Shown: piece after piece, positions 24,301 through 36,300 of the stretch
Numbering within the stretch: position 1 is the stretch's first letter
Layout of the letters: each line of letters opens with the position of its first letter
Source of the DNA: Fragum whitleyi
Taxonomy: Eukaryota; Mollusca; Bivalvia; Cardiida; Cardiidae
Assembly (NCBI GenBank): GCA_948146395.1
Contig: OX411556.1
Span: forward strand, 28,195,653-28,259,652
DNA: 64,000 nt
Reading direction: 5' to 3'
Notes under the pieces: generated by a model
The model's database searches: none
Seen by the model: only the letters and a program-made list of their open reading frames with translations
What the model was told of the DNA's origin: nothing
Program-made: the position numbers and the translations under genes

Positions 24301-27300
24301 ACGATGTATAATATTACAACATTTCACAAATACTGTGTTTTACACAGAACCTCAAAAGTAATACACCCATAATTTAAAATTATATAGAAAAATATTCAGC
24401 TCACACTATTTGCCTTATATATTATATATAGCATGACAAGGGTTAAAGAATTTTTTTTTTTTCATAACTGGTTACCTGAAAAACTACAGGTAAAAACAGG
24501 TAAATGTAACAAAACTGTGTAACTATGTTTGAAAAACAATAAAACTAACATAAACTCTTAACATTTGTTTACCTTGTCTTTTGATTTACCTAATAACCAA
24601 ATTCCAAGTGAAGCAGACCAAGTCCGAGTCTCAGGTAAGCACAGGTAAGAAAAATTCTACTAATTAAATTGGTAGGTAAAAAACAAGTTTATCAAGAAAG
24701 GCTTTACATGAAATCCTATAACTTGATAGGAATTCACATGATTCATATAGAAAAATGAGACTTGTTCATAACTTGATTATTACCATTTCATTTGGGAACT
24801 CACCTGACATTTTCTCGTTAACTTACCTGCCCCAGGTGTGACAAAATTTAAAAAAACTAATTATTCTCCTTTTCGGCAGCTATTTGGGCTTTGTAAGCTG
24901 CTTTAAAATCTTTCTGGGTGTGATACAACTTAAAGCAGACGTCAATACAAAGTGCAGTTTTACAATTGTCACACTGATAGGACGATTCACGCCCAGGTCT
25001 TTTTCTTTTTTCGCCTGCCCTTTCTAAAAGTTCCCGTTGAGCGGGAACACAAACAACACAAGACCTTGTGATGTTTTTCTTTTTTCCCGAGGTAGGTATT
25101 TTCTCTGGAAAATGTTTGCCTTGTAACCTAAGCAAAGGCTCTGATGCAGTAGAGGGCCTGCCTGGGCTTCTTACAGACATACCAGGTACATCCTCTACAG
25201 CAACAGACTGTACTAGTTCTTGGACAAGTTTTCGCCTGAAGTTTCTCTGAAGCATAAGGGGTGTATCACCACCCCCAAGAGATTTGTAAACCACATAGGC
25301 ATTCAGGACAGACAAGGATACTACATGAAAAAACACTCTTTTCCACCATTTCAATGTTCTGTTGTTGAAAGTGGCATAAGACACCATCTGATCAGATCTA
25401 TCTACCCCACCCATGAATTTATCATAGGAGACAACTAGATTTGGTCTAAGAACTGGCTCATGAGTTCTTGGATTTACCTTACCTGTTGGTACAAAAGTTG
25501 AATCTAACAGAGTACTCATTAAATAGACAACTTTTCTATCATGGTACTTAGTAATAATTAAATTTCTTTTTTTCATTGTGCAGATTTGACCCTTTTCTAC
25601 CTTTTTGTCTTTCAACGCTTGCGGAACACCTTTTCTATTTGGCCGCAAAGTACCTGTGGCTCCAACATCAAGCTCAAATAGGTCTACATATAATTTAGGA
25701 GAACTGTAATAGTTATCCATGTAAAGATGGTAACCTTGACCAAAATAATTTCTCATCATGTCCATGACAAGGTCATATGTAGCTCCAAATTCACTTGGCT
25801 GGGTCGGCAACTTACCTGTATAAAGTTTGAATTTGGCACAGTAACCATTAGTAGCATCACATATCATGTAAGCTTTAATGCCATATTTTTTAGGCTTGTC
25901 AGGGTTATAAACTCTGAAGGACAAATTACCACGCCAAGGTACCATACCTTCATCAAGTGACAGTTGTTGGTTAGGAATATACACCTGATGAAACCTTCTA
26001 ATAATGTTTTTGTAAACTGAGCCAAGCTTGAATAAGGGGTCATGCCCTGGCTGTCCCCTTCTCACCATGTCTTCATTGTTGGCTAGATGAAAAAAACTCA
26101 TCAACAGCCAAAATCTATCTCTTGACATGAGTGTTTTGAAGAAAGGGGTTTCATTGACCTCATTAGTTGTCCAATATTCAGAAACATCAAGCTGGACGAC
26201 AAGGCCCATAGCGAGCGTCATGTCGAAAAATACCCTCATTTCATCGGGGGTAGTTTCGACCCACTTATTGAATCTTGAATGCGGTTTCAATGCATTAGAC
26301 TGTAGAAATTGGGCTGCATAACGATTTGTTTCGTTAGACATTGTCAAAAAATCATCCTCGGTAACAAAAAGACCAAGGAAATCCAGGGGGGTCGGATTTA
26401 CGGGCAGACGAATTCTCGGACTTAATCCCGTGTTACCTGTAAAGGGCAAATCAAACCTATTACGGTCACCTACCGACCAATTTCTCATGAAATCATCATT
26501 AATGATATTCCCTAAATCGGGTTCTGCATGGTTTTCTTCGTCATCGGACGAAAAGCCGTCAAATTCTTCGTCGGACGATTCGTCCTGGAAGATCTCCCGC
26601 AGGAAGTCAGCCATTTTGAATGACGTACAATTAGGTCGCAATTTTTCGCCAAATAACCAATGAAAACAAGTTAACAAAGTATCAAAACGAGGTTTAATGG
26701 GTTGCCTAGTGATCACTAGAGGCTTTCCCGAAGGTTAAAATACGATCGGCCGAGGGTTTATGATACAGGAGTTGTCGTTATTGGGAAACCCCCAAACCCG
26801 GAATATTCCGGGACCAGCTCACAGTACTCGACGTCGTATCCCGGAATATTCCGGGATCAGCATGACTAGGGTTAACATCTCTGTCATTTTATTTTGAGGA
26901 AGAAGTAATTGCCTGATGCAAGCAATTTCTCCTCTTTTTTTTTTTTTTTTTTTTAGATATTTTTGAAACATACAACTACACCTAGACTGAGAACAGACAA
27001 GGTCATGACAGTTTACAGATCAATGCTTTCCCACAAAAATATTACAATAAAATCATCAATTTACAATGAGAAGACTTTTGAACTACCGGCATTTTCCACT
27101 ATTTTGTTTCAAACTTTTCAGGGCTGAGTGACATTGTAAGATATTTTAGGTACCTTCTAATGATTTGTTCTTTGATTCATACCTGTGACAACAAATTTGC
27201 AAATATATGAGGTTTTAATATCCTTTACGGAGGTAAAATGGTGGGGCAAGGAATCCATCATTTACTTGACTTCCTCTTCTTAAACAGACAAGCTAAGAAT

Positions 27301-30300
27301 CCGGATGGGTTAAGATTATTTATAGAACTCAAGAAAACTTACTTATTGTTGACAGACAGATCACACTTGATATCTGTCCCAGCATACTTGAATCTACAGA
27401 GTGGACACCGGTTACTCGGGATGATCTGTGCATCAAGTATACCATCCATGTTGTCTGTCAGGATACGAGAGATCAGCTTACACTGGTCCGCCAGTCCCAT
27501 TCTGTCCAAGTCAGCAGGTAGCAGCGGGCCCCACTGCTTCTCCTTCAGAAACTTGAAATCTCTCACATATGGCAACTTAACAGGCTACAATGTAACAAAA
27601 TTCTTCTCAGCTTTTAAGGTATTAGACCTGTAATAGTTCCGCAATGTTTTGGAAGTAATGAACTTTAATAGTGTTAACTGAGGTTTCCAAATGACTTTTT
27701 ATTGGAAACCTCAGTCAACATTGAGAAATATCATGAGTTCTGAAATGTTGGGGAACTATTACTGTTACACTGCCTTAATGTGTAATTCAATTTACCATTT
27801 TCATGACTCATTGATAGCTTTAAGTGTCTTATCTAGAGTGGATTGGATTTTTTACCCAAACTTTTTTAATGGGAGAATTTCAAAGATAGGATTTAAAAGT
27901 TGTGCTGGTATTTGAAAAGATAGCACAAGCCCAGGAAAAGATTATAACATTACTGTACCTTCACTTCCCAAGTTCTGCTATGCATTGTTGACAGGTCCAA
28001 AAAGATGTCCATATCACACCCAGACAGACCAAACCCATTAACAGAGGATCCAAACTGGTTTACAGTACAGCCTAGAATATAATACAATTTTAAGTATAAT
28101 TTACAGCCTAGAATATAATACAAGCCATAAATGGCTTGAGTCACTCCACAGGCTTGAAATTCTTGTAATAGCAAATAAACGTTTTGACTAGATTTTTAGA
28201 TATTTTGGGTTCTATTGATGTTGAAAATGATTTTCAAAATTTCCACTATATAACATATAGAGAAATGACCTCTGCCCATAAAAGACATATTTTTCATCCT
28301 ATGCCAATAATTTTTGGCTGCATGATACCTGCATGGTCACCCAAGGATCATACCAATAATGTTTGATTGATATCGATCAGTAATATACTGAGAAAATGAT
28401 TTTCAAAATTTCCACTATATAACATATAGAGAAATGACCTCCGCCCATAAAATACATACTTTTCATCCAATCACAAATTTTCTTGTAGACTGATAAAGGG
28501 TCACTCAAGGATCATTCCAGTAAAATTTGGTTGATATCCATCAGTTATATTCTGAGAAAATGATTTTCAAAGTTTCCACTATATAACATATAGAGAAATG
28601 ACCTCCACCCACAAAAAACACATTCTTTCATACGATCAAAATAATTTTTGGTTGACTGATGAAGGGTCACTCAAGGATCATTCCAGTAAAATTTGATTGA
28701 TATCCATCATTTACATACTGAGAAAATGATTTTCAAAGTTTCCACTATATAACATATAGAGAAATGACCTCCGCCCATAAAATCCATATTTTTCATCCGA
28801 TCACAATAATTTTTGGTAGACTGATAAAGGGTCACCCTAGATTCATTCATGTAAAATTTTATTGGTATCCATCAATTAGATTCTAAGAAAACTCACTTTT
28901 TACCATATTTGGAAATTAGCCAAGCCCATTAAATCCATGTTTTTCATTGGATCAAAATTTGGAACAACTTTGAAAGAGGGTCACCCAAGGATCATTTCTG
29001 TGAAGTTTGGTTGAAATTCATCTAGTAGTTTCTGAGAAGAAGATTTTTAAAGAACAAGAATTGTCAAAGGACAACATAGCTCGCCCTTTTGGATGCTTGT
29101 CACATAGATATATGCAAAATCATGTACCTTGGAAGGAAGCTATTGGAAGGGGGGGAGGGGGTACTAAAAAGGGAGCCTGAGGATATAATTTGACAAGACC
29201 TAAAGATAGATTGTATAATTAGAAATTAATTGATATCATTCAAGAATAAACAACTTTAACGTTCCTTTTTGTATTTGAAATGTGAGAGTATTCATTTCAG
29301 AAAATGTAAGCAAGGTTGAAGTTTTTGGTTGAAGTTTTAGGTTAAAGTTTTTTTAAGTCCACAAATGGTAAAGGTCAAGGTCAAATTGTGAAGGACCTTG
29401 GTCTTTGGTGAAAGCCTATTGCCTGGTGAGTATATATATGAAGTAATGATGTCCCTAGGTTAGAGCATTAAAAAATAAATGCAAGGTTAAAGTTTTTGGT
29501 TAAAGTTTTCGGTTAAAGTTTTTCTAAGTCCACAAAGGGTCAAGGTCAAGGTCAAATTGACAAGGACCTTTGTCTCTGGTGAAAGCCTATCACCTAATGA
29601 GTGTGCATATGAAGTAATGATGTCTCTAGTTAAAAACTTTCAGAAAATATAAGCAAGGTTAAAGTTTTTTTGGTTAAAGTTTTTGGTTTAAACTTTTTTG
29701 AAAGGGCCAAGGTTACAGTCTAAAGGTCATTTCGACATGGATGTTGGTCTCAAATGAAAGCCTATACCCTAATGAGTGTTTCTGTAAAAAATAAAGCCTC
29801 TAGGATAAATATTTATAGAAATAAAAAACTTTAACCTAATGCGGACGCAGACACCGACGCTGACATCCGAGGTAATAACAATAGCTCTTCCGAGACTTTC
29901 GTCAGGGCGAGCTAAAAAGTTAACGGCTGGACGCACGTACGGACGGACGGACAAACACAATGACAAGACAATAGCCCCAGTGGCCTTCGGCCAGTGGAGC
30001 TAATAATACCATTTCTATGATTGCTTTTATACCTATCAGTAAGGAAGAATAGCGCTACCATTAACAACAGTTGTCCATAATAAGCCTTAAATATAAGTTT
30101 ATTTTTACAAGGTGACCAAGAATAGACATACATTTTCACGACTTAAGTTCATATGATTTTTACTAATTATCTAAGCAGGGTTCCCTTACTAAAGTTTGTC
30201 AATCTTCAAATGATCTTGACATATATTATTGCACAGTATAGATTTTTACTGTTAAACTAATAACTTACACTAATCTATTTAGTTCTGTTACACAAAAGCC

Positions 30301-33300
30301 TAACATTACCAATCTTTTCATGTCTTTCAGATTTTTATTCACAGTTCTTATGCCAGAAAATAGGTGAGCTCTAGAACTTAAATTCCTCAACCTAGGAGAC
30401 CAATCAGTCTTTATCACTTTCCTGTTTTACAAAATTTTGGACCTGTCCAAATTCAAAGGTTTTGCAGACGAAAATTTAAAGTGGATTTGATTTGAAAAAT
30501 AACCATTCAGTAGGGTAGAAAATAGTGTGGAAAAAGAAGAAATTGCTTGTCAGAAGCAATTTCTTCTTTTTTCACAATGTTTTCTCAATCATTAAATCAC
30601 AGGCAAGTAAAAAGCAGGGATTAAACAGCAAAGGGTTAACAAAATTCCACAACAGGTGCCAAACACAGGGTTCGACACATGAATCTGGGAGTCCGAGACC
30701 GCTTGCTTACCAGTTGGGACTGCTTCAATTTGCAAGTAAGGAGTCTGATAGACTCTAATAGTCGTATGACAATAGTTTGAAAAACAAAAGCAGAGAGCAG
30801 TCTCCTCTCTTACACTTGCCAAATATGTAGATCTTTTCACTAGTGACTACAACATTTGATGGCATCCAAAAGTATTTTGAACAAGATGCGTTTGTGAAAC
30901 ACCAAATGCAGTGCACCCACCATTGCCATTCTTCAGATACAGTAGTTTAATACAATACTGAAATCTACAGCAAACCATATTTCAATACTGCAATCCGTGG
31001 CAATACTCAAGATAATGTTTAGTCTTATATTGTAGGCTTAAACACTTGCCATGCAATTGTTAAAAAAAATTTATAGACCAATGGAGTAACAGACAGGGTG
31101 AAAAAAATATTCCCCAAATCTTCTGATGCAGGGGCATGAAAAAATAGTATTTGGAAGAACATTGTGTAAAAGAAATATCTTCTTTTCCACAATGTTCTCC
31201 CATTATGAAAATTCAAACTCCTTACTTTGAGCTTGAACTCCTTGTTTTCATATGTAAGGAGTCAAATAGACTCCATACTCTCAACCCCTACAAACATACC
31301 TGGAAAATAGTTTCCAAGCGTGCTCTGTAGTTTTTCACATAGTGTGAACTTCTTCTGGGCCTCATCAGCTGTCACCTGTAGGTTCTGACACAGCCATTCT
31401 AGTTGGTTCTGAACCTGCAACAAATAATAGATCAACTGTTTGTGAACCAATGTCATATTCAATACCCTTATTTACAAACTTAAATCAAACAAGAGATATT
31501 GGTAAAACATTTATGCCCCCCATAAGACCAGGCCAATGCAAATAGATTATTCTTTGTCAATTAACAATTAAAATTGAACTAATTTCAAACTGGAACTAGA
31601 TTTCATCTACACAAATATTCTCAAGTTTCATGACATTTGGGCAAGACAAGAGGCCATCAGAGTGCACACAGGTTTTTTAAAAGATTTGACCTTTGACCCC
31701 ATTTTTTACCCCTATGGACCAAATTTCAAACTTGACCGAGATTTGATGAAGACAAACATTCTGACCAAGTTTCAAGACATTTGGGCCAAAAATGTGGCCT
31801 CTGGAGTGCACACAAGGTTATTTGTAAATTTGACCCCTTGTCCCCATTTTTGACCTCACTTGACCCTATTTTGAACTTGACCGAAATTTGATAGAGACAA
31901 ACATTCTGACCAAGTTTCAAGACATTTGGGCAAATTATTGGCCTCTAGAGTACACATGAGGTAAAAGTTGTCACCGGACAATGGACAGCACCAGAACACA
32001 AAATAGCTCAACTTAAGCACTTTGTGTTCGGGTGAGCTAAAGGCATATTCCCTTATGTAAAATATTCAATTTTGGCAGTCTGGGCCCCTAGGTCAAAATT
32101 GTTAGTCTTTTTCCACTACTTATCCTAGTCAGACTGTTTGAATTTTGCCAGGATGAAAAGAGTTTGTATGTATTGAAGATTTTCTTAATCTTGAAATGGT
32201 CATCTTCTGATTTATTTGGTTTTGAAATGTGCTTTATAGTGTTTGTTTGCTTGTTCAAACTTTTTTTCCAAATATTTAAGCACTTCCCTGATATTCCCTT
32301 TTAGTGTGACAGGACACAGTCATCTTAAATTGATCTAATTTCTAATTTATTACACGTTTCTGTTGCAATACAACAGGGGCCTGTTTTACTTAAAATCTTA
32401 CGATATTTTTTTGCGCAAGTCAAAAATTAAAGTTGCTTCTACAGTAGTAACTAAATATGGAATTCTGCCATGCAACATCTCATTGAAATCGTCTTCTAAA
32501 GACGATTTCAATGAGATATTGCAAGGCAGAATCCATCAATGAATGAAAGCACCAGATACGATTCTTGATTTTGACTTACGATTATTTTTTTCGTAAGCTC
32601 GTTAGTAAAACAGGCCCCAGAGAACTTACCCCTTTAACTCTAACCAATTTCTCCACCATTTCTTCATGATAATACATGTCAATCTGCTCCTCAACACTAA
32701 TAGCCTTCCTCTTCTTTCCCTGACCTTGACCTTGACCCTCATCAAACCAGGTCTCATTCTGGCCCCAGGCTCCCTGCTGCTGGTACCCAAATGGAGGAGG
32801 AGGAGCCTCCTGGTACCCGGCCCTTCCAAAGGCGAGAAGGCCCATTCCACCACCACGTCCCCTACCTGTCAATGATTATTCTATATTTGAAATATGATTC
32901 CCTTTTCAGAGAGTCTTTTATACATTTGAACCAGTAAGCTGGGTTCAATTATTCACATGCACTTTTGTTTGTAAATACAGGGTTAAATATAACATTCACA
33001 ATTATATCTGTTACAGTAAAATATCTTTTTATGATCACCTCAGATATATGAATACTGTGCTTTAACAACCAATATTTGACTGACCAGATTTTTTTTGTTC
33101 TTTACTTCAATGGTTGCAAAATCCTCTAAAGCGAGCAATCTGCTCTTTTCCAAATATGATTAGCCATTTCAAAACAAACAGTAAATGAGCCTGTTTGGAC
33201 ATCCGCACAGTCTGACCATAGACTTCACTATGGACTTTGCATATAGATAGGGTCTCAAAGTGTCTCGAGACAGCCAAACACTCTTCTATTTGGACTAGAT

Positions 33301-36300
33301 AGCTTTCAAGGAAGCTCAATGTTTTCCCCTTAGGCACATGTCAAATTGTTGGAAATGTCACACACAGGCTCATTAACATACATATCTGAACCCCTCCTAA
33401 CATACTGCTACTTCATGCTGTTTAGAGCATTGACAATCAAAGTTTAGAAACCCTTTCATAATGCTGGGCACCTAATAAGGTACAAGGACATAATTTTTTT
33501 AATCTAGATATTTCAATTTGTATTCTTTTATTTCTTAATAAATTCTTGAAAGAAGTAGTCTTCATCTATGACAGGGACAACAAACGGTGCCATTGACACA
33601 AGATACGCCAATTTCAAACAAAAGCCCCCTTTTCATGATGGTGCTTATCAACAAAATTGATCCTTAAATGGAGAGTTGTTTCCATTCATCTCAAATTTAC
33701 CATTTGTGTTATAAGAAAAGATTACAATGAGGTCACTTTTTCCAGGACATAGACAATATGCACACAGCTATAAGAAAGGAATAAACACATGGCGCTCACA
33801 AGAAATTAGACATTAAGGACCCTTTTTCCATAATGCTTTACAATAAGGTCACTTTTTCCATGACATAGAAATCATGACAATATGCTCCTAGCTTTATGGA
33901 AACAATTTACACAAGGCGCTCACAAGAAATTTGACATGAAAGACCCTTTTCCATAATGCTGAATTTCAACAAACAACAACAAAATGTGCAAGGTCAGGTG
34001 CCTAGCAACATTATATGAAAGTCTCATCAATTATCAGTCCATAATTGAAGGAGGAGGTTAGTTCACATGAATAGTCAAGAAGGCCCCTTTTTCCATGACC
34101 CGCTGAAATTGACCAAACCATGACAAAATGTGCAAGGTCAGGTGACTAGGAACATTTTGTGAAAGTTTCATCAATATGAGTCCATACATGTGGAGGAAAT
34201 GCATTCACAAGATTTATGAACGCCTCCTTTTCCATGACACAACTGAAATTCACCAAACACACACAATTTAGGAGTTGCATTCACAAGATTGTTACCGATG
34301 TACAAATGTTTGGATGGTCAGACGAACTGACATGCGGACAGACAGATGGACAGATGGAGAAGATGATACCTATATACTACCACCTTTGGCGGCGTTTAAA
34401 ACTAAAGGCGCTTGAGCGCCCGATTCGCTCCACAGGCCTGAATATCCTGATAATGATTATTAGAGGATGATAAGGCTGTTAAAAATAAGGATCATTTCAG
34501 TGAAATTTGTTTGAAATCCAAAATTAAAAATTTCAATACTAACAGAATGTTACTGTATAATATACTGGTATTTTGTCCACAAAATTATAATTGTAGATCT
34601 TTCCCAGCCATTGCGAAGACCGTCGGACCGTCGGACATGTCCGACAAAAATCCCCTAGGTCCGGTAAAGTGTACCATATCGTCAGTCCAAATGTCCGACA
34701 CTATTTTCTGGGCAGAAAAATCTGTTTAAACAGTAAATCCAAACTTTCACTCAAGAAAACATTATTTCTGGTCAACCTTCTCACGAAAATAAACTTTGAT
34801 TTTAAACTTTACATAGGTCTAAAAAATACAAATGACTGTTACCTTTTGACTTGAAAAGACATTTTTTAAAATTCTGAAAATATCTGAAGCTCTTTTTATC
34901 TCAGAATCTTTGTTTTTAAATCAAAGCACTGAAATCACTGACAGACTGAGAGGACTTTGACAAGCTAGTTAGGCCTTTTATTGTATTGCTACTAATTTTA
35001 TAATTTTTCTCTCTCAATGAGGAAACACTACAATGATGATATTATTTGCCCCCTTAAATGTTCGGTCTGACAGATCCGACTTCGGTCTGACAGTTTTTCA
35101 AGGACTGTCAGACTGACTGTCTGACAGATTTTCTGGGTCCTTTGCCATGTCTGCTTTCCACTTTTCATTAAACACCACTATAAGGGTGTTACTTCACAAT
35201 AATTGTTAGTCACCAAAACAAAATTCTAAAATGAAAATAAGAAGTAAAATATTAAATCCAATATTTTTATTCTGCCCAATGCCTTAGAGTGCAGTCAAAT
35301 CAGCTTTTTCTTCCCCACTCTGAACCTCAGTAGGCCACTTTACACCACTTGACCTCTTTGTGCAGAGTCACCCTTCATTCAACTAAACTGACCAATTCTA
35401 AGGGGGCATCTCATGCTCCCTATTTCACCTAATGTTTCTACACATTTGGATTCTATTGGCTTATGTTCCATCTAACCTACAATCTTTACACCCATTAAAT
35501 TTAATGAGTCTAAAAAAACTCATCATTTAGGTGATACCAAAAGGGTGGTCAAATATTCACTTTATATGTTGAAATGTCCTCTGCCAATATAGAGCATGCT
35601 GGTCATCTAATCAATTATTTTTTCCATCCTAATACAACTTCACAGAAATAAAATTCATATGATATTTGGTTGAAATCCATCTGTTTGAACTTTGAAAGAA
35701 GTTTGTTTTACCCAATATTGGGTATTACACCATATAACATATCAAAAGAAATGATCTCTGACAATAAAATACATATTTGGCATCTGATCACAATATTTTT
35801 TTGCAGACTGATAAAGTATCACTAAAGAATCATTCCAGTGAAATTCGGTCGATATCCATCAGTTAGATTCTGAGAAAATGATTTTCAATGTTTTCACTAA
35901 ATAACATATAGAGAAATAACCTCCGCCCATAAAACACTTATTTTTCATCTGATCACAAAATAGATTTACAGAATTGTAAAGGATCATTAAAGAATCATTC
36001 AAATCAAATTTGGTTGTTATCCATTAGTTAGGTTCTGAGACAATGATTTTCAAAGTTTCCACTATATATCATATAGAGAAATGACCTCCACCCATAAAAT
36101 ACACATTTTTCATCTGATCACAATAATTTTTGGTAGACTGATAAAGGGTCACTCAAGGCTCATTCCAGTGAAATTTGGTTGATATCCATTCATTACATTC
36201 TGAGAAATTAATTTTGAAAGTTTCCACTATATAACATATAGAGAAATGACTTCCGCCCATAAAATACACATTTTCCATCAGATCATGATAATTTTTGGTA

